The position numbers and the translations under genes were made by a program. The notes beneath the pieces are model-generated. The model was not told the origin of the DNA, did no database searches, and worked only from the letters and a program-made list of their open reading frames with translations. A stretch of DNA of 64,000 bases from Eucommia ulmoides (taxonomy: Eukaryota; Streptophyta; Magnoliopsida; Garryales; Eucommiaceae): NCBI GenBank assembly GCA_016647705.1, contig CM028329.1, forward strand, positions 14,471,910 through 14,535,909, read 5' to 3'. How positions within the stretch are numbered: the stretch's first letter is position 1; every line of letters starts with the position of its first letter. Below are positions 1-10,827 of the stretch, in pieces.

Positions 1-50
1 TTGTTTGTTTTTGTTGTTATGTTTTTAATTTTGTATTGTTGATGTTGCAG

Positions 51-92
51 ATGATGAAGAAGGTTAAGGAGAAACATGTCTTTGATCATTAA
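51..92 (+). CDS. Possible 3'-terminal exon of a gene lying upstream of the window
   Basis: A pyrimidine/T-rich stretch ends in a good splice acceptor (TTGATGTTGCAG, ending at 50). It is followed by a short open stretch reading MMKKVKEKHVFDH and a TAA stop at 90-92. The coding phase is unknown because the rest of the gene would lie outside the window; another phase would give a different, shorter reading. I do not recognise the peptide. It is charged and lysine-rich, as many protein C-termini are. A chance T-tract plus ATG is a real alternative. Confidence 0.25.
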   Translation: MMKKVKEKHVFDH

Positions 93-348
93 CAAATGTT
101 GTCGATGTTTCATATGATGAATAAGTTCATATTGTAAATTATGGTATTATTATTCATTAGAAAATTATTGTTTATCATATGATTGTGTTAGTTATTGTTG
201 TGTTTGGTGGTTAATGTTGTGTTATAAAATAGGTGGTGTTAAAAAATAAGAATTAGAGAGTTCGAAATGTTATATAAATAAAGGGGATTATGTCCAATTA
301 TTGGTTAGGTTTATACCAATTACCTCCCCTGTCATTTTGCACTAAACC
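93..348. other. AT-rich non-coding stretch
   Basis: T- and A-rich sequence with no convincing reading frame. It could be the 3' UTR and downstream flank of the possible exon at 51-92. From about 318 it takes on the sequence of the TIR family described next (ACCTCCCCTGTCATTTT). Confidence 0.4.
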
Positions 349-744
349 AGATATCTCCCCTATCATTTTACAAATATCAGTCAACTATCTTATCATTTTA
401 GTCAATTACTACTTACCTCCCTTATAGATAAAAAATTAATAAAATTTTTATTGTAATGACAATTTTACCCTAACTATTTAACAATTAAACAATTATTAAA
501 TAATTAAAAAATAAAATACATAAATAACCCTTTAAGTTTGTTATACATTTAATTGATTTTATGGGGATGAATTACACATATTCAAAACTTTAAAGAATAC
601 AAAATCAAATTTAATTATTCATCATTTTCTTCTCCAACTATTCTTTAGTAACATAATTATTTGAAATGACATTTATACCCTTCAAATATTTTTATAAGGA
701 CCATTTTTATATATTCAAAAACTTATGGGGGGCTATTGTGTAAT

Positions 745-1190
745 TTATGTTTCATTTTCTTCCTTCTTGCAACAGTGGTTCCTCCGGTGATCTCTCTCTC
801 TGGCGAAATTTCTTTCTCTCTCATACATGTATACACATCCATTTGAACACCATTTCCACCACTGAAAGCCATCTTTATACCACCACTACCACACCACAAA
901 AAAAAAAAAAAAAAAAAAAAAAAGACTCCCACAAATCGAAAACCCACATCTTCAAAAGAAGCTCCCGAACCTCGGAAACGAAAAAACAGCGGCGACGAAG
1001 AAAATCTCCAACAGCGACTACGGCAAACAACCACCGCCACTCCTATGTTCTCTTTCTCTGTCCTTCTCTCGCATTGCTTTCTCTCTCTCTCTCTTCTCTC
1101 GCACTACTTTCTCTCTATATTGGTTCCCCCCCTTTTTTTAGAGCAATAAACTGAAGATTTTGAACTTTGGAGAGCTGGTGTCGGAGCAAC
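745..1190 (+). other. CT-rich, UTR-like block with a poly(A) run
   Basis: The plus strand is rich in CTCT, as plant 5' UTRs often are (779-835 and 1048-1115), and is interrupted by an A run at 898-922. Long frames across it (for example 747-1154) are low-complexity and look like composition artefacts. Because it lies just upstream of the SAMDC-derived fragment, it may be non-coding sequence taken from a donor gene, or from several. Confidence 0.35.
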
Positions 1191-1254
1191 CCGTTTCCAC
1201 CCCTTTGTTGTCCGATCTTCCGACGACGACGACCCTTCCACCACCGCCGCAGCC

Positions 1255-1362
1255 GATCCATGTGGGTACTCCATGAAAAGCATCGACAGTGACCGATATT
1301 CGACGATCCACGTCACGCCAGAGGACTGGTTCAGCTACACGATCTTCAAGTACATCGGATAG
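1255..1362 (+). pseudogene. S-adenosylmethionine decarboxylase (SAMDC) gene fragment
   Basis: The plus-strand frame from 1255 reads DPCGYSMKSIDSDRYSTIHV and then TPEDWFSYTIFKYIG before a TAG stop at 1360. This matches the well-conserved plant SAMDC segment containing the CGYSMN, DRYSTIHVTPE and FSY motifs. The enzyme makes decarboxylated S-adenosylmethionine for spermidine and spermine synthesis. Only about 35 residues of a protein usually some 360 long are present. The N-terminal proenzyme cleavage site and the rest of the C-terminus are absent. Several conserved positions are changed (Gly to Trp after TPED, Ala-Ser to Thr-Ile after FSY). It is therefore a dead fragment, lying inside a TIR element, which suggests transposon capture. 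Family assignment is from memory of the conserved motif and is strong; the capture mechanism is inference. Confidence 0.82.
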
Positions 1363-1960
1363 GTCTACAACAGTGGCGACATAGGTGAGACACTACCAGA
1401 GAACAAACATGGGGGTGCGGCGTGGATGTTTGGTGTGGCAGGTGGATGGTGGCCGACATGTTTGGATGGTTTGGTTGGGGGTGGCCGACGTGGATGGTTG
1501 GGTTGGGGGTGGCTGGCACGGTAGTTGGTGGCCGGTGTGGGGGTGGTTAGTACCCAGAAAAGATAGAGAAGAGATAGTGGTTGGTAGAAAGAGAAAGGAG
1601 ATGATGAATAATAACTTAAAATACACCTTGACCCATTAAGTTTTATAAAATTTACAAATAGATCCTATCTAATTAATTAAAATAAAATGATGAAATTATC
1701 CTTAATGTTAAAGTGAACTTACATAATTACCCCTAATTTTAACCGTTGTAGTTTAGTCCAATACCACAGGGGGGTAAGTGCCAAGAAAAAAATCACAGGG
1801 GGTAAGTGCAAATCGGCCAAACCACAGGAGAATAAAATACTATTAACCCTTAAAATATAATTTTTTTTAAAATGACAGAAAGGTATATACGTCTTTTAAC
1901 ACAAAAAAAATTGGTCAATGGAGTTTACTGGTATTTGTAAAATGACAAGGGAGGTATCTA

Positions 1961-1992
<32 letters not shown>

Positions 1993-2007
1993 TATGTGTG
2001 TGTGTGT
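1961..2007. repeat. (GT)n(AT)n microsatellite
   Basis: GT repeats run into AT repeats and then GT repeats again, directly against the right end of the TIR element. Confidence 0.9.
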
Positions 2008-2181
2008 CACACATACTTTAAAATGTGAACTTACCCGATAGATGAATATTGAGGTGAGCTTTAAGGAATGGGCATTTGTGAAAATTAATTTTTGATTCAA
2101 TTGGCCTAGGTTGATTCCACCCGATCAAGTATAGAATTCAATTCCATCATTTCTCATTCCAATAGACAGCCAAACAAGATA

Positions 2182-2230
2182 ATCGGAATCGAGGGTAGAA
2201 CGACGATTCCATTCTACCCTCGATTCCGAT
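2182..2230. repeat. Perfect 19-bp inverted repeat (hairpin), fold-back element
   Basis: The arm at 2182-2200 (ATCGGAATCGAGGGTAGAA) is exactly complementary to 2212-2230, around an 11-base loop. The flanks contain further CATTCC and CCAAACA words typical of small plant MITEs. No coding sequence is present. Confidence 0.75.
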
Positions 2231-3249
2231 CAACCAAACATGTCATAAGTGTTCCTGGATGAAAGCTTCTTAGATCTAGAATAGAGCTTAAAAATAGAGA
2301 AAGGGAGGAATTTTAGACTAAACCAGAAAGAGTTACTCAGGGGGATTAAATCCCATAGTGGTCGGTTGACTGGTCAATTTGGTAGGTTGACCGACCCGTC
2401 CAGACTGAAAAAGACTATTTTGTCCACCTTTTGTCGGTATACAAAGATTGGGCTAGTAGTCCTGTCATTTTCTCTACTTAATCCTTATTTACTTCTCATT
2501 TTGATCTACATAAATAATTATTTTAAAAAACCTTTTTATTCTACTTAAATATTTACTTAATAAAATATTTTCAATATTAATTTTCGCGTACACACACCAA
2601 AAAAATAGATTAATTAGAAAAGTGTGAAACATCGATCTCCCTAACAAAATTTATATATTTATACTTTAAAAAATTTGACATACCTAGTTTGTCCTTGGGA
2701 GCAGTTAGTGTGCATACCTTTGAATGATTAATTCCGAACTCGTCCCCTTTGAATTAGCTAATTTTTCCTTTGATTGATTCACCTCTATAATGTCTTCCTT
2801 ATATGTAGTGGCTTTCTTCTAAATAGTTTTAGTAACGATCTCATTGCCTTTATATGATGCTTTGGATTATTTTGACTTATTATGATCAACCACAACTTGA
2901 TGTTTTTAGTGGAACTAATGGTTTTATCGCGAATGTTTCAGATTTAGAGTTCTATGCATTTGATTAAAAATAAGATTTGATGAAGAAAACATAAAATCTG
3001 CAAGATGGACATGACGAAGATGTTGAAAAAAAAAGGTAAAAACAACTCTTTACTTACATACTCTTAATGCAATCCGAATTAGAATTATGCACGACATTTA
3101 AAATGAGTTAATTATATGTGTGTTATGATAAAAAATGATATGCTTAAGATTCTAAAATGAGATATTATATGTACTTCTTATGTGAAATGATTTTGATAAT
3201 TTATCTAATTGAAAAATGTGTTTTTAAGTATAAAAACTTGTGTTTTCTT
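2231..3249. other. Unrecognised non-coding DNA
   Basis: AT-rich, with only short frames. A TTGACTGGTCAA-type dyad lies near 2365-2395. Nothing else is recognisable. Confidence 0.5.
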
Positions 3250-3610
3250 GTTAATTCGGTTAATCGAGAAAAGCAATCGGTTAATTGATTAAAACAGTGA
3301 GTTTTGAAATTAAAACAAAGTCCTACTGATCCAATCAGTCAAACGATAAAAGCAATCGATCAACCGTTTGAAATAGTAGCTACAATAGGTAAGGAAGTGA
3401 GCACACTAATCCAATCGGTCAACTGAATGAAGAGGGTTTGTCAACTGTTTGACGTAGATGAAATTGTAGAAATTGGAAGCACATTGATCCAATCGATCAA
3501 CCGATTGAGCAGGGTCAGTCATTGTGCCAATGTCTAAATTGGAAGCCCGGTACAGTCGGTCAACCGAATAAAGCAGGTTGGTCAACTGATTTCTTTAGTT
3601 ACAGATTCGA
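3250..3610. repeat. Degenerate repeats built on a CGGTCAACCG dyad
   Basis: At least eight copies of a near-palindromic word (variants of CAATCGGTCAACCGATTGA) recur, often as pairs joined by AAGCAGGGT-like spacers. The outer unit is roughly 70-90 bp and well diverged. Similar dyads are known from some plant LTRs, but no LTR borders are visible here. A related GGTCGACC word appears at about 20,936-20,965. Confidence 0.55.
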
Positions 3611-4240
3611 CTGATTTGGTCTCTTGGCAAAAAACTAACCGTTTTTTTATGATTTCAAAAGAAAGATTTTGGGTTTTGAATGTATTTCAAGTTTAAACAC
3701 CTATTTAGTAATCCCTATTGATATGTTCCCTATATTTTGATATTTTATTAATTTAAATGTTTTAATACTTCATATTTCTGTGGTTTTAAATAGAGAATAG
3801 TTTTATGAACTTAAATGAGAGATTTGAAAATATTTTTAAGTAGATCATACCTCTAATGAAAGGTTATGATATATAGGATCTTAGATTATCATTTTATGGC
3901 ATATCTTTGGCCAATAGAATATATTAAAGAGACTTTTATTGTTTAATTTTAAAAATGTACCAAAAACAAATCCTTCAATATATAAAAATAGCCCACTAAT
4001 TTATGGTTGTTGGTTTCATCCAGCCTCGTACTATTAACATTTTTTTATTTCATATCCTAATTTTCTTACATTCTTTGATAAATGTTGTAATTTCTGCACA
4101 CAAATATAATTAAACAATTAATTATAGTATTTTATCAATATAAGTTGATTTTTTATTTTTATTTTTTTAATTTTATGGTAAGATGTATTTGCATTAGTTT
4201 ATGCGCACCTCAACTAATTACCTTCCCAGACGATCTTAAG
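3611..4240. other. Unrecognised AT-rich DNA
   Basis: No frame longer than about 60 codons and no recognisable element borders. Confidence 0.5.
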
Positions 4241-4261
4241 GGTATATTTCTCACATCGGCA

Positions 4262-5110
4262 TGCTACAATGGAGATTAAATTCAACATTTATATAATATG
4301 ATATGCGACAATATAATACGCAATAATGATGATCATCAAATATATTTTAATTTTGTATAATGCATAATAATAGTGGTCACAACGTAATCATCAAAATAAA
4401 GGGAAATACAAAAGCTCTCACTAAACCAGAGAATTAAAAGACTCAATGACACCCATATTCACAATATGTTCCTTGAACTCTACAGGTCTTAAACCTTGAT
4501 TTAGTATAATCGATTCAAATAATATAATACGTAACAATACAATGTGCAATAATGATGATCATCAAATATAATTCAATTTTGCAAAACGCATAACAACAAT
4601 GGTCACAACGTATCATAGAATTAAAGAAAAATACAAGAAAACTCTCACTAAATCGGAGAATCAAAATACTCAAATATGTATAAGCGACACACTATAAGAA
4701 TTAATTATATCATCATAAACTCTCATTTGGACAGAGTTTACAATAAACAATTATTCTTTAAACATGAAGATTAACAAAATAATGAAAACTTTATAGCAAT
4801 AGTGATCAATGCTTACACGACACAGTCATCAAAATAAAGAAGATTAAAAAGATTCTCATTAAATCAAGGAATCAATTTATAATTTTATTGTGGCGTTATT
4901 GTTGTTCACAACAAAAATAAATTGCTTTCACAAAAAATTACAACTAGATCAATTATGGGCAATGTGACAAAATGCTCAATTAGATATTGGCAATACAATA
5001 TAAGAATCAATTATATTATCATAAATTTCCATTTGGGCAGAGTTTACAATAAACAAATATTCTTTAATCACGAGAATCAACAAAATAAGAAAAATTTATA
5101 GATTTAAAAA
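4262..5110. repeat. Diverged direct repeats, AT-rich
   Basis: The block near 4310-4460 (ATGATGATCATCAAATATA, then GGTCACAACGTA, then CTCTCACTAAAYC) recurs near 4548-4675. The block near 4700-4795 (GAGTTTACAATAAACAA, then TTCTTTAA) recurs near 5010-5100. These are old segmental or tandem duplications in non-coding sequence, adjacent to the cleaner array that follows. Confidence 0.6.
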
Positions 5111-5247
5111 TTCATTCCCTTTGAGTAGATTGACTTTCAAATCCATATATTTCCTTCAAAATATAATGAAACAAATAATCTTTCAAAATTCATTCCCTTT
5201 GAGAAAACAAATTTGTCAAATCATTTATTTCACATAATATCCTCATG

Positions 5248-5823
5248 CAATTAAATTAATTTACACAATAACCTTCTTTGACCAGGTGAATGCACAAATT
5301 AATCTAAAATTTTTCATCAACAAAATAGGAACTTGAAAACTTGCAAATTATGTTGGTTAAATCATTTTGGTAAAATAATCTCAACAATTCACAAGCAAAT
5401 GTTCCAAATTGGAAAAAATTAAGTTATATTGCCCAACAATTAAATTAATTTACACAATAACCCCCTTTAGACAGGTGAATGCATAAATTAATTTTAAAAA
5501 AAAAATTCCATCAAAAAAATAGGAACTCGAAAACTTGTAAATTATGTTGATTAAATCAGTTTGGTAAAATAATCTCAACAATTCACAAGCAAACGTTTCA
5601 AATTGAAAAAAAATAAATTATATTGCCCAACAATTAAATTAATGTGCACAATAATCCTCTTTGGGTAGGTGAATGCACAAATTAATTTAAAAAAATTTCC
5701 ATCAACAAAATAAGAACTCGAAAACTTGCAAATTATATTGGTTAAATCACTTTGATAAAATAACATCAACAATTCACAAGCAAATATTTCAAAATAAAAA
5801 AATTAAATAATATTGCCCAACTA
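5248..5823. repeat. Tandem array, about 190-bp unit, about three copies
   Basis: CAATTAAATTAATTTACAC recurs at 5248, 5437 and (as CAATTAAATTAATGTGCAC) 5631, giving spacings of 189 and 194. Each unit runs through GGTGAATGCACAAATTAAT, GAAAACTTGCAAATTAT and CACAAGCAAA to TATTGCCCAAC. The copies differ by point changes and small indels. The AT-rich unit has satellite-like length; no coding. Confidence 0.85.
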
Positions 5824-8820
5824 TAATAGTACATATTAGCGACATATATGCATATGATCAAAATAAGATGAAATACGTTACAAAATGTACTTTTAGTGAT
5901 CAACGAACAATTATAGTTGCAAGAATTTGAACAATTTTACTGCACTTTAAAATTAATTATTAAATTAGTCTCTATATAGAATAAAGAAAATTAAGGGCTT
6001 GAAAATTGTAAAACTATAATTAATCATAATCAGTGTTTTTATGGGCTCCTTAATATGAACCTCAAGGTCGAAAATTGTAACTAAAAAAATACAGTTGACT
6101 GAGATATTACATAGGCCCAAACACAAAATCAATATCTATATAATGAGTCCAAACCTGAATCCCTTCCAAGATATTTTAATTACAGTGATAGTATTGTTTC
6201 CAATTCAAGACCTTCTTATATGTTCATAAATAATTTATCTATATTAGTAATTCCATCAGACTTATTAATTAATAAATAATTAATGGGCCAACATGGCCAT
6301 CAAAGTATATGTATGACCCATTAAACACTTTAAGGCTCAGACAATACAAGAAGAAATCTATACGAAATTGTACAAAAATAACTCAGTATTTTTTTACAAT
6401 TCCAAAACGCAAAAATATTGCCCCAAACATAACCCAAATTCGAAAAATGAAAGATCTCATTTTCGTAATAAGCAAATTAGTTATTAACAGCATACTTAAA
6501 CCACTAAAAATTCAAAATACATATCATACACCTGATTATCTATGATCACTTTTCAATAGTGTTCTCTTTAATTTAGCTTCTACCAAAACAAAATAAGAAT
6601 ATAATTATTTTAATCATGTCACTCATCATGTAGATATTTCTCAAAGACAACAAATAGAAAAATAAGGAGTCGATCCACTCTAGGATTCTTAACCATCAAA
6701 TACATGAATAAAATAACCATATGGATAATAATCAAAACAACCAAATTTACATAACCTCTAAACTTTAGGGGTTAATTGTGTAATTAACGTTTCTAACTAA
6801 TTTCAATTCATTGCACTTCAGAAAAGAACATATAAAGTTAATAAGATATCTTATACGTTTAAATTGAAACTACTTGGAATAAGTGAGATTCTAGTAAAAA
6901 TTTCGGGGTACTTAATGTCAAAACCACTAACCCTAATTTCAATCTCCTTTGCCATACCACCTGAACGTTGCCATCACCTCATTGCCACTCTTCGACTTTA
7001 TTAAATGAATGTCAACATTCTTATCAGGGGCAATGTGGACTTTTGACAAACTACTACGTACGGATATCAGGTAAAAACCCAATATCGACGTGGAATTCAA
7101 CACGCCCAATATCAAACAAGAGTCTTAAAGTAGAAAACCCAATGGGTCTAACTCAATCTTAAAGAAAACCTTAGCTCAGGACTAAGTAACACAAGTAGTG
7201 TGGAATTCAACAAAGAATAATATCGCAAAAATAAATTAAACACACCATTTATAGCTCATTTTGTGAGCAATATGAAATTAGGGCTACATCTTCATGATCA
7301 ATTGAAAAGTACTTAGGATATAAAGAAGATTTTGGGATGGTTCTTCATGAGTCAAGATAATAAAACTCAAAGTATGAGTTGATTTCTTTGAGCCCTCATG
7401 TTTGTCCTTTAAAATAATATAGACAAACCCCATTTTTTACATGAATAATAATTTATCATAGTCTATTGATCATATAACTAATCCAAGAAAGGGATATATG
7501 CATTATTCCTATAATGCTTACTCTATCAATTTACAATTAATAAGAACTACTCAAGTAGTATGGAGTTATTGTATATTAATAGCAATAAAGCAAGGGGGTG
7601 TATGGAAAAAAAATCTAATTTCCTTTATAATTTCCATTATATCAATTCAATTATCTAAAATGAGGCAACAATTAAAATGAAGTGGAATTTATCCACCTCC
7701 TACTAGAGGATCAACACTAATCAATAGTCAATAGGTATATGCTCATAACTTACAGCAACAAAATAAATTCTTCAAATATATCAATATGTTGACTTATTAA
7801 TGCCTAATTTTTAGCAGTCGGTCGCATTTCATATTCCTCCATTTAACTTTCAGATTTGTAGTAAGAGATTATAGTAGTAGAATGTAACTGCATCATATAT
7901 TTCACTATCACAATCTCTAAATGTAATGAGTATTAAATGGAATAACTCAAAATGTAACTAAATAAAATTAGAGAGTAAGTTAAAAGAATCGCAATGTTAT
8001 AGTGTACTTAAATTATGATACTATAATTTTCCTTAGTATAAATCTGAAAATTAAATGTGCCAATAAGAAATTATAACTGATTATTAAATTTTTTTTAATC
8101 ATAACTGCTAAAATAATCTACCAAAAAAAATTGATATGCTTCAAGTGATATCAATAAATCATGATTAGAAAAGTTAGGCAATTCACGATTAATCGTAAAA
8201 TAGAACTCTAATTCAATAGCAGGATTGTTTACTATCTCACTTTTATTTCATATTAACTAAAAGGAAAAACGCTAAATGATATATAGAAAAGTCAAGAACA
8301 ATAGATCTGGATAGTTGAAAAATAATAAAATATTCCAAGAAAAGTTCAGTGATGAATTAAAACCACCATAGACAAGCTAAAATCACAAGGATGATATCAA
8401 AATTCGAATCGGTTGCAATAGATCTATACAGAATAATTTGTCAAACAAGTTTCTATTTCTGGAATACTCCAGAATGGAAACATAATTCACATCCCATCTC
8501 ATTCCAGATTATTGAAAGTTCTCATATCATACTCCATTCAACCCAAAATCTAAAAAATTGGAATAACTAAAACTATTAAACTAGTTTTTTATGATTTAAA
8601 ACTAATTGGGAGAGTACACATCCATAAATCTTAATCTATGGAGAGTGAGTACTGTAATCCTATTCCAAATCATCCAATATAATTTCTATAAAATTTTCAA
8701 AAGAAAATCATGCCTAAAAATAATTTTAAACTAATTAAATCTCATAATAAGTAATAATTAATTAAAAAATATTTTTAATTCTCCAAAAATAAAATAAATT
8801 TTACAAAAAATTAGAGGATG
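5824..8820. other. Unrecognised AT-rich non-coding DNA
   Basis: Only short frames without recognisable protein features. GTGGAATTCAACA occurs twice (7090 and 7200), a weak hint of an old repeat. No RNA gene, element border or gene is visible. Confidence 0.5.
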
Positions 8821-9722
8821 TGAAAACAAGTGCACAGGAAAAAACAGGACCCAAAATCAGTCCTGGAACATGCCTCACGCTCTCACACTCTCCTGTTGCG
8901 CGAGTGGGGAAAGTCCGGACCAGCTAGAGGTTGTCTTCAACCTCCAACCGGGTCTGAACCGGGTCGTTTCGACCCAGTTTCGGCCCAGTTGTTTAAAAAC
9001 CCTAAAACGCGTCGTTTTCTTCAATACTTTTGTGGGTTTATGTATATTCATGTATGTTTAACATGTTTATAGCAATTAATTGAAGAAAAATCAATAGAAT
9101 AGTACCTAAAAATGAAGAACAAATCGCGGTTTTATGGTTTTCTCACTCCTCCATGGCTAAAAACCTAAAACTCGATATTAATCATTATTTTCACCAAATA
9201 TTATATGAGTTTAAGCCTAATACTAATTTAAAACCTTTCCATGATGTTTAATTGAATTAAAATCGCGTCTATATCCCTCGATTTTAAAAACGAATTTCGG
9301 TTTCACTAGGGTTTCGAAACCGAAAATTAAACCACGAAACACTTCCTAATTACACAACCAAATAACATGTATAATATATGAAATTAAAACTTGAATTAAT
9401 AGGAATAAAAGCCCTAAGTTTTTACATTCAATTGAAGCAAAAAAATACATGAAATCACAACCCCAAGTTTCGGTTTTAGGAGTTTTCTAGGGTTCATATC
9501 CAAAACTTCAACGTCGAAATTCTCTCAGATTACACAACCAAATTGCACGCATGATGTATAAAATTAAAGCTTGAAACTAGGGGAATAAAATTCCTAAGGT
9601 TTCATAATCAATCGAAACGAAAAATTACATAAAATAATGCCTGCAAGTTTCTGTTTCGCTTAAGAACAGAAAATAAAAAAAATTCTAAAAAAACAATTGT
9701 CGATCCTAAATCATGTACGTTG
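8821..9722 (-). mobile_element. Probable internal region of a non-autonomous copia-like element
   Basis: This lies directly inside the primer-binding site at 9723-9736 when read on the minus strand. It holds no gag or pol. A segment of about 180 bp is duplicated: ATTACACAACCAAAT occurs at 9349 and 9528, each followed by ATGAAATTAAA/AAAATTAAA and a CCTAAG word. A GC-richer patch at 8868-8995 has repeated GGGTC/GACCC words. A second LTR was not found at the low-coordinate side, so the inner boundary is a guess. Confidence 0.35.
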
Positions 9723-9736
9723 GCTCCGATACCACA
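9723..9736 (-). other. Primer-binding site, initiator tRNA-Met type
   Basis: The minus strand reads TGGTATCGGAGCCA immediately after an LTR end. The usual copia primer site is TGGTATCAGAGC, complementary to the 3' end of initiator tRNA-Met; one position differs. Confidence 0.7.
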
Positions 9737-10199
9737 TGTAGATTATTTCTCATAATCACAATAAAACGAAATTAAACAATAATTTCAACCATACATAATT
9801 ATTAAGACACAACAATGGAAAATGGTAATCGAAAACATATTTGTCTCACCCATCGCAGGAGATTGAATTTGTCGCAGCGGATTACTAATTAGGTCTTCCT
9901 CTTTATGATTTAGATTTCGTGGTGGCGGCTCTCAATGGAATGAAACTTTCAATCCAAACTAGGGAGGGGATCTAGTTATATATATACTAGGGTTTCTCAT
10001 TGGACCCTCCCATAACGGGCTTCAACGAAACCCTAAACCTACACTTACCACTTAACTGGACTTCTACATAAAAGACGCCATAGTTCAAATCAAAATATGA
10101 TCACTGATTATTTGGGTTACTTAAATAATAGACTATCCATTAACCCCTTTTTGTAAAATAATTAATTCAATTAATGTTAGCCCATACAATATTCCAACA
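9737..10199 (-). mobile_element. Copia-type LTR (5' LTR of a minus-strand element)
   Basis: Read on the minus strand, it starts TGTTGGAATATTGTATGGGC and ends ATAATCTACA, so it has TG..CA ends, is 463 bp long, and sits next to a tRNA-Met-type primer site. A TATATATAACTAG word within it could serve as its promoter. The opposite LTR was not found, so the element is truncated or the other LTR is too diverged to see. It stops about 630 bp upstream of the PIRL start codon. Confidence 0.6.
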
Positions 10200-10503
10200 T
10201 AATTAACATTTGACAATTGACAAAACTCTTGCAACTTTGGTTGAAATGAAAAATAAAAAAATATTATATTTTTTGGAAAATTTAACATAAATCTTAAAAG
10301 ATGTGTTGGTCCTGTTAGCAAGAGAAGATATCTCATTTTTTATCAATCAGTGTTCGACTCTCTTGAGGAGCGCTCTGGTAATTAAATCTATTCAATCATG
10401 GATGCACTAGACCAACGTGAGTCAGTTATCGCCTGGTAAGGTGATTTGTCGAGGTATATATAGACTGATCCGGACTACACTACAAAAATAAAAATAAAAA
10501 TAA

Positions 10504-10535
<32 letters not shown>

Positions 10536-10827
10536 GTAAATTACATCCGAAGGGCTAATAACGCAGGGTAGTTTGGTCGGAGGTCATATTCAGACCTATA
10601 AGAAAATGGAATATATTAAGGGGCTGCCTTGTCCGGTAGCAAAAGCCAATAGAGTTGACCTTGCGGGGGGGAGTAGGTAAGAACGAGTACGCAACATACG
10701 GATTGTACTTGCCACAACGTCACGCTCATTGTCATCGCCCTAATCCCTTACCGTACGTCCTTGCAAGGTACACATATGTCAATGTATATATATTGGCATT
10801 TTGTGTCTGTGTTTAGCGTAAAAAGAG
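10200..10827 (+). promoter_or_regulatory. Upstream region of the PIRL gene
   Basis: Intergenic sequence between the copia LTR and the PIRL start codon. It includes an AAAT/AAATA microsatellite at 10,485-10,534 and a TATATATATT word at about 10,785-10,793. If that is the TATA box, the 5' UTR would be very short; an upstream start is equally possible. GTACG words cluster at 10,689-10,760. No experimental-type signal can be inferred. Confidence 0.35.

Larger units (their letters stand above)
349..1959. mobile_element. TIR-bounded DNA transposon (Pack-MULE-like) carrying a gene fragment
   Basis: The ends are inverted copies of one another: 349-386 against the reverse complement of 1922-1959, with 33 of 38 positions matching by eye (AGATAYCTCCCYTRTCATTTT, then ACAAATAYCAG). 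A degenerate extra copy of the left end sits just outside at about 318-345. No transposase is visible, so the element would be non-autonomous. The inside is patchwork: AT-rich ends, a CT-rich UTR-like block, a fragment of a SAMDC gene and G-rich sequence. At 1755-1835 a GGGGGTAAGTGC-type motif occurs twice and may be the end of another nested element. No clear 8-10 bp target-site duplication is seen. Calling it a Mutator-type capture element is inference. Confidence 0.5.

Noticed and set aside
747..1154. 135-codon plus-strand frame
   Set aside because: It is made of CT-rich sequence and an A run giving poly-Lys; low complexity with no protein features, inside a TIR element.
5248..5823. CRISPR-like array
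   Set aside because: Units of about 190 bp are continuous tandem copies without unique spacers, in plant nuclear DNA.
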